Shown: piece after piece, positions 47,889 through 56,079 of the stretch
Numbering within the stretch: the first letter of the stretch is position 1
Layout of the letters: each line of letters begins with the position of its first letter
Origin: Streptomyces melanogenes
GTDB taxonomy: Bacteria; Actinomycetota; Actinomycetes; Streptomycetales; Streptomycetaceae
Reading direction: 5' to 3'
Length of the DNA: 64,000 nucleotides
Assembly: GCF_014649795.1 (NCBI RefSeq)
Contig: NZ_BMTS01000008.1
Location: forward strand, 186,001 to 250,000
Position numbers and translations under genes: made by a program
Notes under the pieces: model-generated
What the model was told of the DNA's origin: nothing
Database searches by the model: none
Seen by the model: only the letters and a program-made list of their open reading frames with translations

Positions 47889-48729
47889 TCCGGACACCCA
47901 GACCGACTGGGTGCCGGGCGCGGACGCCGACGACGACGCCGAGGAGATGCCCCTCTCCCTGCGGCTGTCCATAGCGGACACCCTCACGCTCGGCAACGCG
48001 ACCTGCGGGTTCATGGCGGTGTACTTCACCACCACCGGAATCCTCATCCCGCACCTGTCGGGCAGTGCCGAGACCGGCATGGCGCGGCACTCCGCCGCGA
48101 CCGCCGTGATCCTGATGCTGCTCGCGGCGATCTTCGACCTCTGCGACGGCCTGGTCGCGCGGAAGCTGCGGAGCTCGCCGATGGGGGCCGAGCTGGACAA
48201 CCTCTCGGACCTGATCAGCTTCGGGCTCGCCCCGGCGTACTTCGTGCTCGTGTACGGCATGGTCGCGGACGACGCCCATCAGCGGGTGGCGGCCGTGGCG
48301 GCGATCACGGTGCTGCTCGCCGTGGTGCTGCGGCTGGCGAGATTCTCGTGCGTGACGATGAAGGACGGCATGTTCCAGGGCATGCCGAGCCCCTTCGGCG
48401 CGCTCACCGTCGTCTCGATCGTGCTGCTTGAGCTGCCGTTCGTGCCGACGCTGCTCGCCGTCATAGGAGTGGCGTGGCTGATGGTCAGCCGGGTCGAGTA
48501 CCCGAAGCCGCGGGGGATCCTCGCGGTGGCCATGCTCAGCTGGATCGTGGGCGCGATGGGGCTGCTGGCGGCGTGGGCGTTCGACGCGCCCGGCGGTCAG
48601 CTGCTGCTCCAGACGGGCTGTGTGCTGCAGGTCGTCCTGGGCGCGGTGATTCCGCTGTTCGCCACGGCTCGCCGGGTGAACTCGATCCGCGACAACCGAC
48701 GCGAGGCGAGGGCGGCGCAGTTGCCTTAG
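47875..48729 (+). CDS. pssA: CDP-diacylglycerol-serine O-phosphatidyltransferase
   Basis: 284 residues from TTG at 47875, inside the end of psd; GTG at 47881 is the other option. The CDP-alcohol phosphotransferase motif is DGLVARKLRSSPMGAELDNL with SD following. The spacing between A-R and the conserved Gly is seven residues rather than the usual eight. LISFGLAPAYF follows as expected for PssA. Six or more hydrophobic helices run from about 40 to 265. It makes phosphatidylserine from CDP-diacylglycerol and serine, supplying psd. A perfect hairpin terminator lies 24 bp after the stop. Confidence 0.93.
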   Translation: MTVIDPDTQTDWVPGADADDDAEEMPLSLRLSIADTLTLGNATCGFMAVYFTTTGILIPHLSGSAETGMARHSAATAVILMLLAAIFDLCDGLVARKLRSSPMGAELDNLSDLISFGLAPAYFVLVYGMVADDAHQRVAAVAAITVLLAVVLRLARFSCVTMKDGMFQGMPSPFGALTVVSIVLLELPFVPTLLAVIGVAWLMVSRVEYPKPRGILAVAMLSWIVGAMGLLAAWAFDAPGGQLLLQTGCVLQVVLGAVIPLFATARRVNSIRDNRREARAAQLP

Positions 48730-48753
48730 CGCTTGCGCGCTGTGCCTGTACGT

Positions 48754-48787
48754 GAAGGGCCCCGGACCACTTGGTCCGGGGCCCTTC
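48754..48787. terminator. Terminator after pssA
   Basis: GAAGGGCCCCGGACC (48754-48768) pairs perfectly with GGTCCGGGGCCCTTC (48773-48787) around an ACTT loop, making a 15-bp stem that can act on the plus strand and, by symmetry, on the minus strand. Confidence 0.92.
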
Positions 48788-48799
48788 TCGTGCGGTCGC

Positions 48800-48845
48800 T
48801 CGACTGCGGACCGTGGCGGGCTGATCGCGCAGTTCCCCGCGCCCC
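48800..48845 (-). repeat. Dispersed intergenic repeat copy 6 (inverted)
   Basis: Reverse member (TCGACTGCGG to CGCAGTTCCCCGCGCCCC) just after the pssA terminator. It faces the variant copy 7 to form a hairpin between convergent genes. Confidence 0.88.
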
Positions 48846-48897
48846 TTAGATGCCGCTGCGCGGCAATCCCCGGGGCGGCCCGGAGGGGCGCACTTTA

Positions 48898-48968
48898 AGG
48901 GCGCGGGGCTGTGACATTTGCGGCTCCGCCGCGCGGGCGCGACCAGCCGCGCACGGTCCGCAGTCGAA
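48898..48968 (+). repeat. Dispersed intergenic repeat copy 7, interrupted variant
   Basis: It starts GGGCGCGGGG and ends GCGCGACCAGCC with a CCGCAGTCGAAG tail. The AACT of the core is replaced by about 28 extra bases (from CTGTGACATTTGCGG to GCGCGG). This longer form is the only one in the window with an insertion. Confidence 0.75.
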
Positions 48969-48972
48969 GCTG

Positions 48973-50127
48973 TCAGGTCAGGAAGTCCTGGGCGATCTGC
49001 TCGGCCACCCGTTCCAGCAACGGACCCGCCTCCGCCATGCACCGCGCCGGATCCGGCTCCAGGGCCGTGAGGGCGTACGCGCGGCGGATGCCGGCCGTGC
49101 CCAGGGCCTCCGGGGGGAGGGCCAGGCGGCCGCAGACCGCGACGACCTCGATGCCCGCCGCCCGCGCCGCCGCCGCCACGCCCGCCGGAGCCTTCCCGTG
49201 CAGGGTCTGCTCGTCGAGCGAGCCCTCGCCGGTGATCACCAGGGTGGCCCGGGCGAGCGCCGGGGCGAAGCCGAGGACGTCCAGCATGACCTCGATGCCG
49301 GGCCGGAACGTCGCGCCGAGGGCGACCAGCGCCCCGTACCCGATACCGCCCGCCGCCCCCGCGCCCGGCGCGAGCGCCGCCTCGGCCGCACGGGCGCCCA
49401 CGGACGCCCCCAGGACCTCGGCGAAGTGGCCGAGCGCCGCGTCCAGGGCCGCCACGTCCTCGGGCGTGGCGCCCTTCTGCGGCCCGTACACCGCGGGCGC
49501 CCCCTTGGGCCCCGTCAGCGGGTTGTCCACGTCGCTGGCCAGCACCAGGTCGACCGAGCCGAACCGGGGGTCCAGGCCGGAGAGGTCCGCCGTGGCCAGC
49601 GTGGCCAGCGGGCCGCCGCCCGGCGCCACGGGCTCGCCCGCCGCGTCCAGGAAGCGCGCGCCCAGCGCCGAGAGCATGCCCGCGCCGCCGTCCGTGGTGG
49701 CACTGCCGCCCACCCCGAACACGATCGTGCGCGCCCCCGCGTCCAGCGCGGCGAGCAGCAGCTCGCCCGAGCCGTACGTGGTGGCGGTCAGCGGGGCGAA
49801 GACGCCCTCGGGGAGGTGCTGGAGGCCGGACGCCTCCGCCATCTCGACCACGGCCACCCCGTCCCGTACCGCGAAGGCCGCGGTGACCGGGGTGCCGAGC
49901 GGGCCGGTGACCCGGGCCTCGCGGCGGGTGAACCCGGCCGCGACCGCCGCCGCGACCGTGCCGTCGCCGCCGTCGGCGACCGGCAGGGTCTCCACCGCCA
50001 GACCGGGCACGATCCGCCGCAGCCCGGCCGTCACCCGCTCCGCGACCTGTACGGCCGTGAGCGAGCCCTTGAACTTGTCCGCCGCCACCAGCACGCGCGC
50101 GGCTTCGAAAACTGCTCCGTCCGTCAC
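48973..50127 (-). CDS. Glycerate kinase
   Basis: 384 residues. VLVAADKFKGSLTAVQVAER, VADGGDGTVAAAVAAGF, VGGSATTDGGAGMLSALGAR and VITGEGSLDEQTLHGKAPAG are the full set of type I (GlxK/GarK) glycerate kinase signatures. It phosphorylates D-glycerate with ATP to 2- or 3-phosphoglycerate. It converges with pssA across the terminator and the repeat pair. A functional link to the upstream ethylmalonyl-CoA pathway is plausible, since glyoxylate released there can pass through tartronate semialdehyde to glycerate, but the genes for those steps are not in the window. Confidence 0.94.
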   Translation of the reverse strand: MTDGAVFEAARVLVAADKFKGSLTAVQVAERVTAGLRRIVPGLAVETLPVADGGDGTVAAAVAAGFTRREARVTGPLGTPVTAAFAVRDGVAVVEMAEASGLQHLPEGVFAPLTATTYGSGELLLAALDAGARTIVFGVGGSATTDGGAGMLSALGARFLDAAGEPVAPGGGPLATLATADLSGLDPRFGSVDLVLASDVDNPLTGPKGAPAVYGPQKGATPEDVAALDAALGHFAEVLGASVGARAAEAALAPGAGAAGGIGYGALVALGATFRPGIEVMLDVLGFAPALARATLVITGEGSLDEQTLHGKAPAGVAAAARAAGIEVVAVCGRLALPPEALGTAGIRRAYALTALEPDPARCMAEAGPLLERVAEQIAQDFLT

Positions 50128-50270
50128 CTTGCTAATCCCTTGCTATCGAACAGGCAGTCGCGCCGATCCGACCCTATCCGCCGTACGCGGCCCTGCCCAT
50201 AGGTGTCATGCACGGCGGGACGGCGTGCCACCCCACGAAACCTCCATATCGCGGACCATAGTGGGGCGGC

Positions 50271-51980
50271 ATGAGCACGGATTCGATCGATCGTTCCGGG
50301 CCCGGCGCCCCGCCCGGCGAGGCCGACGGCACCGCCCCCGACCTCACCGTCGTCGCGATCGGGGTGGCCGCGGTGGTGGCCGTGGTCGCCTGGGCCGCGC
50401 TCGGCAAGCACTCCTTCGACAGCGCCTCCGCCACCGCCCTGGCCTGGGTGCTCGCCAATTTCGCCTGGCTGTTCGTGATCGCCGCGGACACCTTCCTCGT
50501 GCTGTGCGTGGTGCTGGCGATCAGCCGGTACGGGCGGATCCGGCTCGGCGCCGACGACTCCGAGCCCGAGTTCACCAACCTCGCGTGGATCGCGATGATG
50601 TTCAGCGCGGGCATGGGCATCGGCCTGATGTTCTACGGGGTGGGCGAGCCGCTCACCCACTACCTCACCCCGCCGCCCGCGAGCGGCGCCGCGCCCCGGA
50701 CCGGCGACGCGGCGCGCACGGCTCTGGAGTACTCGTTCTTCCACTGGACGCTCACCCCCTGGGCGATCTACGGCATGGCGGGGCTGGCCCTGGCGTACGC
50801 CGGTTTCCGCAAGGGGCGCGGCAACCGGCTCTCGGCCGCCTTCGTCCCGCTGGTCGGTGCCCGGCGCGCGGACGGCTGGCCCGGCCGGTGCATCGATCTG
50901 CTGGCGGTCTTCGCGACCGTCTTCGGCACCGCGACCAGCCTCGGCCTCGGCGCGCTCCAGGTCGCCAAGGGCCTGGAGATCACGGCGGACGTGAACGACT
51001 CCACGGCCACCGAGCTGATCATCATCGCCTCGCTCTCGGCGGCCTTCGTCCTGTCCGCGTTCTCGGGGCTGCACAAGGGCGTGAAGTGGCTGTCCACGCT
51101 GAACATCGTGCTCGCCGCCGCGCTGATGCTGTTCGTGTTCCTGCTCGGACCGACGGTGTACGTCCTGGACACGATCCCGGCGTCCGTCGGCGGCTATCTG
51201 CACCAGCTGCTGCCGATGGCCAGCCGCACCGGTGCCTTCACCGACCGGGCCTGGCTGGGCGCCTGGACGATCTTCTACTGGGCGTGGTGGCTGTCCTGGG
51301 CGCCCTTCGTCGGGACCTTCATCGCGCGGATCTCGCGCGGCCGCACCGTCCGCGAGTTCCTGGTCGGGGTGCTGCTGGTGCCGAGCGGGGCGACCGTCCT
51401 GTGGTTCTGCGTGATGGGCGGGACCGCGATCCGCCTCGACTCCACCGGCACGGCCGATCTGGCGGCCAAGGTGAAGGACGGCGCCGAGGCCTCGCTCTTC
51501 GCGATGCTGGACGCGCTGCCCATCGGCACGGTGACCTCGTACCTCGCGATGGTGCTCGTCATGACGTACTTCATCACCAGCGCCGACTCGGCCTCGCTGG
51601 TGATGGGCTCGCTGACCAGCCGGGGCTCGCTGCACCCGCCGACCTGGCTGGTGGTGCTCTGGGGCGTGCTGATGGCGGCGGTCGCGGCGGTGCTGCTCGT
51701 CGCGGGCGGCCTCAAGTCGCTCCAGACGGCCACGATCCTGGTGGCGCTGCCGTTCGTCCTGGTGATGCTCGGGCTGTGCTGGGCCCTGCTGAAGGAGCTG
51801 CGCGAGGACCCCGGCGCCGGGCCCGCGCGCGGCCACGCGCTGCACGGGGTGCGGGACGCGGTGCGGGCCATGGTGGGCGAGGCGCTCACCGAGCAGCGCC
51901 GCCGCACGGGCAAGTACCGTACGGGTGACGGCGGTTCCGGCACCGCGTCGGGTACACCATCGGGTACACCAGAAGGATGA
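50271..51980 (+). CDS. BCCT-family betaine/choline/carnitine transporter
   Basis: 569 residues from ATG at 50271. Twelve hydrophobic helices span about 25-510. FTNLAWIAMMFSAGMGIGLM and FYGVGEPLTHYLTPP are the BCCT start region. FYWAWWLSWAPFVGTFIARI, followed by SRGRTVREF, is the family signature with the aromatic box in helix 8. The long polar C-terminus (about 520-569) is rich in Arg, Gly, Ser and Thr and could sense osmolarity as in BetP, though it lacks BetP's dense basic cluster. It imports a quaternary ammonium osmolyte or precursor with sodium or protons. The stop overlaps the pseudogene start by 4 bp. Confidence 0.94.
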   Translation: MSTDSIDRSGPGAPPGEADGTAPDLTVVAIGVAAVVAVVAWAALGKHSFDSASATALAWVLANFAWLFVIAADTFLVLCVVLAISRYGRIRLGADDSEPEFTNLAWIAMMFSAGMGIGLMFYGVGEPLTHYLTPPPASGAAPRTGDAARTALEYSFFHWTLTPWAIYGMAGLALAYAGFRKGRGNRLSAAFVPLVGARRADGWPGRCIDLLAVFATVFGTATSLGLGALQVAKGLEITADVNDSTATELIIIASLSAAFVLSAFSGLHKGVKWLSTLNIVLAAALMLFVFLLGPTVYVLDTIPASVGGYLHQLLPMASRTGAFTDRAWLGAWTIFYWAWWLSWAPFVGTFIARISRGRTVREFLVGVLLVPSGATVLWFCVMGGTAIRLDSTGTADLAAKVKDGAEASLFAMLDALPIGTVTSYLAMVLVMTYFITSADSASLVMGSLTSRGSLHPPTWLVVLWGVLMAAVAAVLLVAGGLKSLQTATILVALPFVLVMLGLCWALLKELREDPGAGPARGHALHGVRDAVRAMVGEALTEQRRRTGKYRTGDGGSGTASGTPSGTPEG

Positions 51981-52684
51981 CAGAGCTGGCGGACCGGATC
52001 CTCGGCGGATGGCTCGGCCGGATCGCGGCAACATGCTCGGCAAGCCGGTGGAGCGCGGGGACCACTGGACGCGGGACCGCATCGACCGCTATCTGCGCCG
52101 CGCGGACGCGCTCCCGCTCACCGACTACCTCCCCGACCCCGACCTGCTGCCGCCCGCCGCGCCGGGCGAGTTCGAGCTGCGGCCGGAGTGGCGGCAGTGC
52201 GTACGCGGCCGTGTCCACGGCAGTTGCCGGGACGACGACGTGGATTACGCGGTGCTGGGCCTGCACCTCCTGGAGACCCACGGCTTCGCCTTCACCACCG
52301 AGCAGGTGGGCGAGCTGTGGCTGCTGCGCCTGCCCTACCTCCAGACGTTCACGGCCGAGCGGGCCGCGTACCGCAATCCGGCGAACGGGCTGAAGCCGCC
52401 GCTGACGGCCACGTACGACAACCCGTACCAGGAAGTGGATCGGCGCGCTGATCCGCGCGGACGTCCACGGCTGGACCTCGCCGGGCGACCCCCGCCGGGC
52501 CGCCGCCCTGGCCCGCCGCGACGCGGTCCTGTCCCACACCGGCAACGGGGTGTACGGCGCGATGTGGGCGGCGGCGCTGGTCGCGGCGGCGTTCACGGCG
52601 TCCGGCCCGCGCGAGGCCCTCGAAGCGTCCCTGCTCCGCATCCCGGACCTGGCCGAGCGCACGGCGCGGCTAGCGGCCGCATGA
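51977..52684 (+). pseudogene. Decayed ADP-ribosylglycohydrolase
   Basis: The start MTELADRILGGWLGRIA is that of an ADP-ribosylglycohydrolase. At about 52030 one G is missing (GCGGCAACATG instead of GCGGGCAACATG); the other frame then continues NMLGKPVERGDHWTRDRIDR and RPEWRQCVRGRVHGSCRDDD. At about 52436 an extra A (CAGGAAGTGG) shifts the frame back, giving WIGALIRADVHGWTSPGD and AVLSHTGNGVYGAMWAAALV. Then EASL jumps directly to RIPDLAERTARLAAA, the usual end of the protein. The C-terminal metal-binding region with D-T-D-S-N-G is missing. Two frameshifts plus an internal deletion mark it as non-functional. Intact relatives remove ADP-ribose from targets. Confidence 0.88.
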
Positions 52685-52695
52685 GGGGCCCGGTG

Positions 52696-52744
52696 TTCGT
52701 CTGCGGGCCGGTGGGGGGCTGGTCGCGCAGTTCCCCGCGCCCCT
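52696..52744 (-). repeat. Dispersed intergenic repeat copy 8 (inverted)
   Basis: Reverse member 12 bp after the pseudogene stop, TTCGTCTGCGG to CGCAGTTCCCCGCGCCCCT, and partner of copy 9. Confidence 0.9.
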
Positions 52745-52804
52745 GAAGGACGGGGCCTACGGCCCCTGCCCCGGAATCCCTCCCGAGCCGAGCCCAACCC
52801 CCTA

Positions 52805-52851
52805 GGGGCGCGGGGAACTGCGCGCCCAGCCACAGACAACCCGCAGACGAA
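52805..52851 (+). repeat. Dispersed intergenic repeat copy 9
   Basis: Forward member with the CCGCAGACGAA end. With copy 8 it forms a hairpin with about 48-bp arms and a 60-base loop, immediately before the NUDIX gene (20 bp from its start). Confidence 0.9.
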
Positions 52852-52870
52852 CCCCGGGCATACTGCCCCC

Positions 52871-53362
52871 GTGACCACCCACGACTACGCCACGTACATC
52901 GCCGCCCTCCCCCGCGTCCTCGCCGGCGCAGCCGCCCTCATTCGCGACGGCCGGGGACACGTCCTCCTCGTGCGGCCCAACTACCGTGACGGCTGGGCCC
53001 TCCCCGGCGGGACCATCGAGTCCGACCAGGGCGAGACTCCCCGTCAGGCGGCCCGGCGCGAGTCGCTGGAGGAGATCGGGCTGGACGTGAGCCCGGGACG
53101 GCTGCTCGCGATCGACTGGGTGCCGGGGCCGGACCGGCCGCCGATCGTGGCGTACGTGTACGACGGCGGCGTCCTCGCCGAGGACCGGCTGAAGGAGATC
53201 CGCCTCCAGGAGGAGGAGCTGATCGACTGGCGGCTGGTCCCACGCGAGGAGCTCACCGCGTACCTCCCGGGCCAGCTGGGCCACCGCGTGCTCGCCGCGT
53301 TCGACGTGCTGACGACAGGGGCGGGCACGGTGGAGCTGGAGAACGGGCGGGCGGTGGGCTGA
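52871..53362 (+). CDS. NUDIX hydrolase
   Basis: 163 residues from GTG at 52871. The Nudix helix is present as GGTIESDQGETPRQAARRES followed by LEEIGL, with the catalytic R-E-x-x-E-E-x-G pattern intact. The loop between Gly and the first Glu is two residues longer than the standard Gx5E spacing. VLLVRPNYRDGWALPGG and WRLVPREELTAYL are typical of MutT-like proteins in actinobacteria. It hydrolyses a nucleoside-diphosphate-linked substrate; which one is unknown. A repeat pair occupies its upstream region, so its transcription may depend on readthrough or on the repeat itself. Confidence 0.9.
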   Translation: MTTHDYATYIAALPRVLAGAAALIRDGRGHVLLVRPNYRDGWALPGGTIESDQGETPRQAARRESLEEIGLDVSPGRLLAIDWVPGPDRPPIVAYVYDGGVLAEDRLKEIRLQEEELIDWRLVPREELTAYLPGQLGHRVLAAFDVLTTGAGTVELENGRAVG

Positions 53363-53436
53363 CGACCATCGGATCTACGTCAGCGCATTCCGTCAACCAT
53401 GCTGCCCCGAACGGGAGTTGCCCGCACAATGTCCCC

Positions 53437-53838
53437 GTGCCGCAAGACGACTACATGGAACTCATCCTCGACGACGGGGCCCGGGTCAGAGTAGGGCTCA
53501 CCCCCGTCGGCGAACCGAGACCGACGGCCCGGGTGGCGGACGACGACCTGCCGGGCGGGATCGGCGGGGCGACACCCGTCGGCCGCGGCGGCGAGCGGGT
53601 CGCCGCGCTCGCCACGGACACGCTCGCGGCCGTACTGCGACCGCTGGGCCCCTTCCTCCAGCAGGTGCACGACTCCGTACGGGAGATCCCGAACCCGCCC
53701 GACTCCCTCGACGTCGGCTTCGGCCTCCAGATCGGCCAGGACCTCAAGCTCGGGATCGTCGGCGCCAACGGCCAGGCCAGCATGACCGTCTCGGCCACCT
53801 GGCAACTGCGGCCCGGCGAGACCAACGGCGGCAACTGA
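53437..53838 (+). CDS. CU044_2847-like/trypsin-co-occurring small protein
   Basis: 133 residues from GTG at 53437; no Shine-Dalgarno is evident, and a CACAAT at 53425-53430 would place the transcript start at the GTG, so it may be leaderless. The N-terminal strand pair YMELILDDGARVRVGLTPVG and the C-terminal GFGLQIGQDLKLGIVGANGQ and ASMTVSATWQL match the CU044_2847 (Trypco1) type, found next to trypsin-like proteases in predicted conflict systems. The middle (LRPLGPFLQQVHDSVREIP) is one helix. It probably binds the protease encoded 3 bp downstream, as inhibitor, substrate or adaptor. It is the first gene of a four-gene unit. Confidence 0.8.
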   Translation: MPQDDYMELILDDGARVRVGLTPVGEPRPTARVADDDLPGGIGGATPVGRGGERVAALATDTLAAVLRPLGPFLQQVHDSVREIPNPPDSLDVGFGLQIGQDLKLGIVGANGQASMTVSATWQLRPGETNGGN

Positions 53839-53841
53839 CCC

Positions 53842-56079
53842 GTGGGCTGGTTCAAGGCACCCGGCGCCGACCCCTCCGCCGACGCGCGCGGCGCGCTCGT
53901 GCGGGTGCTGTCGGCCGACCGGGGACGGACCGCCGGCGCGGGCGTCTATCTCTCCGGCCGCCGACTGCTGACCTGCGCGCACGTCGTCAACGCCGCGCTG
54001 GGCCTGCGGATGCTGAGCCCGCGCGACCCGGGCGCGGTCACCCTCGACGTCTCCTTCCCGGCGCTGGCCCCCGGCACTGCGGGCGCCCGGCAGGCGCGCC
54101 TGGTGGCCTGGGTGCCGCCGCGCGCCGCCGACCGTCAAGGGCCGGTGGCGGACGGCTCCCTGGAGTGGGGCGGCGACCTGGCCGTACTGGAACTGGACGA
54201 GGAACCGCCGCCCCCGGTGGGCCCGGTGCGCTGGCTCGACATGCGGGCCGGACAGCTGGTGCGGGCCTGGTACGGCGGCGGTCAGCCCTTCGCGTACGCG
54301 GACGTCCAGGTCGGCTCGTGCGACGGGCGGATCGGCTATCTCGACGGGCAGCTCTCCGGCGCGGCCGTCGACGACGGGTACAGCGGCGGGCCCCTGTGGT
54401 CGCCCGCCGACGGGGCCGCCGTGGGGCTGGTGATGGGCCGGATCACCCCGCCGGACGGGGAGTTCGACACCCAGCACACCGTGCGCCGCAGCTGGGGCCT
54501 GACCTGGCAGTCGGTCCGGCAGGAGCTGTTGCGGGTCGGGGCGGCCCCGGACCCGGCGCCCCCCGGTGCGCGCGAGCCCGTCGGCGGCGACGAGTCGGTG
54601 CGGGACATGATGGTCGGCCCGCTGCACGCCCTGCTGGGCGACCCGACCGTACGGGCGGCGCACTCCACGGCGCTCGGCGCGGCCCTCGGGATGCGGACCA
54701 GGGCGGACGGGACGGCGCCGTCGGTGGAGGAGCTGGCGGTGGTGCTGTGCACGGTCGAGCGCGCGCTGCCGACGCTGGCCGAGTCGCTGGCCCCGTCGCT
54801 CGGCGACGCGCGCGGCCGCGCCCAGCTGGACCGGCTGCTGGCGCTCGGCCGGCTCACCGACGCGGCCGGGCTGCTCTCCGTCGCCGAGCACCGGGCGCTG
54901 CTGGTGAAGTGGGACCACCTCACCCGCCAGGACCCGGGGCTGCTCCCCCGGGCGGCGACGGCGGCGCTGCCGTATGTGGACCTGCCCCGGTCGCTGACGG
55001 CCGCCCGGCTCGACCCCGACGACGTGCCCGGCGCGGTGCGCGAGCTGGAGGAGTGGCCGGGCGACGGCTCGCCGGTGCCCGACGAGACGCCCCGGCTGCC
55101 CGCCCTGCTGCGGGTCGTCGAGTACGCGGCCGCGGAGACCGGCGGCATCGCCTGCCAGGCGCTCCAGGAGTGGAGCGGCCGGGTCGCGGACCGGCTCGGC
55201 ATCCACCCCTCGGCGCTGGGCGAGCGCCGGGCGGACGCGGCGCGCTGGTCGGACCGGTCGGCCGGTACCGGGGTCCGCGTCCTGGTGGAGCTCAGCCGCC
55301 ACCCCAAGGACCCGGCCGACCGCTACCGCTGCGCGGTGTGGCGGATGCGCGCGGATGGCACGGCCGCCCGCACCGCCGCCGGCGCCGAACGGCCTCGCAC
55401 CGGGCGGGAGATCGCCCGGCTGGTACGGGAGGTGGCCGGGGGCGCGGAGGGCGCGGGGCAGAACGTGGCGCTGGTCGCGGTGTCCGTCGCCCCGGACGCG
55501 CTGCACCTGCCGGTGGACGAGTGGGACGGGGCGAGCGCCGACGAGTTCTTCCCCGCGCCGCTGGGCGAGGACTTCCACCTGGTGCTGCGCTGCCCGCAGA
55601 TCAGACGCCGCTCGCGCACCGGCGCGGGCGACCTGAAGCGCCGCTGGGGCGCCCGGCACCAGAGCGAACCGCTCGTCGCGGACCACCACGTCTCCGACGA
55701 GATGGAGCTCATCCGACTGCTCAAGACAACCCACTACGACGCCGCGCGCGTCATAGTGCACGGGCCCCCCGGCGGCCGGACGCGGCTGCTGCACTTCTGT
55801 CTGGCGATGGGGGTGCCGATCGTCCTGTGGGACCGCGCGGAGCCGGGGGACGCCGGCCTGCTCGACGGGGCGGGTCCGTACGGCCCCGTCGACGAACTCC
55901 CCGAAAGGGTCCGGCACTTCAGGGTCCGCGCCTATATGGACCCCGAGGTGCCCGCACGGCCGGCGCTGGTGTGGGAGGACGCCGAGCTGCCGCTCCCCGA
56001 CGAGCTGCAGCTCGCCGACCCCTCGCGGGGACCGGAAGCAATCGCCCGCCCCTCGGAAGGAACGGATCAGGCGACATGA
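53842..56079 (+). CDS. Trypsin-like protease fused to VMAP-like region
   Basis: 745 residues from GTG at 53842. Residues 1-235 form a trypsin-fold domain with a complete triad: His47 in LLTCAHVVN, Asp112 in WGGDLAVLEL and Ser181 in DDGYSGGPLW. There is no signal peptide, so it acts in the cytoplasm. Residues about 250-420 are a helical middle domain (SVRDMMVGPLHALLGDPTVR). From about 455 comes an alpha/beta region (VRVLVELSRHPKDPADRYRC, LVAVSVAPDALHLPVDEW, PLVADHHVSDEMELIRLL, GVPIVLWDRAEPGD) that I read as the vWA-MoxR-associated protein (VMAP) C-terminal domain. The protease is the likely effector. It overlaps the ATPase gene by 4 bp. Confidence 0.85.
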   Translation: MGWFKAPGADPSADARGALVRVLSADRGRTAGAGVYLSGRRLLTCAHVVNAALGLRMLSPRDPGAVTLDVSFPALAPGTAGARQARLVAWVPPRAADRQGPVADGSLEWGGDLAVLELDEEPPPPVGPVRWLDMRAGQLVRAWYGGGQPFAYADVQVGSCDGRIGYLDGQLSGAAVDDGYSGGPLWSPADGAAVGLVMGRITPPDGEFDTQHTVRRSWGLTWQSVRQELLRVGAAPDPAPPGAREPVGGDESVRDMMVGPLHALLGDPTVRAAHSTALGAALGMRTRADGTAPSVEELAVVLCTVERALPTLAESLAPSLGDARGRAQLDRLLALGRLTDAAGLLSVAEHRALLVKWDHLTRQDPGLLPRAATAALPYVDLPRSLTAARLDPDDVPGAVRELEEWPGDGSPVPDETPRLPALLRVVEYAAAETGGIACQALQEWSGRVADRLGIHPSALGERRADAARWSDRSAGTGVRVLVELSRHPKDPADRYRCAVWRMRADGTAARTAAGAERPRTGREIARLVREVAGGAEGAGQNVALVAVSVAPDALHLPVDEWDGASADEFFPAPLGEDFHLVLRCPQIRRRSRTGAGDLKRRWGARHQSEPLVADHHVSDEMELIRLLKTTHYDAARVIVHGPPGGRTRLLHFCLAMGVPIVLWDRAEPGDAGLLDGAGPYGPVDELPERVRHFRVRAYMDPEVPARPALVWEDAELPLPDELQLADPSRGPEAIARPSEGTDQAT

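Noticed and set aside
51977..52393. A 138-residue intact protein at the start of the pseudogene
   Set aside because: After 17 residues the frame leaves the ADP-ribosylglycohydrolase sequence, which continues in another frame; the remainder is Arg/Thr/Ser shadow sequence.
52871..53362. NUDIX gene as fifth member of the protease-MoxR system
   Set aside because: It is separated by 74 bp and looks like an ordinary MutT-type enzyme; nothing ties it to the system besides adjacency.
53380..55917. 845-codon minus-strand frame opposite the protease gene
   Set aside because: Composition typical of antisense GC-skew frames; the plus strand has intact catalytic motifs.
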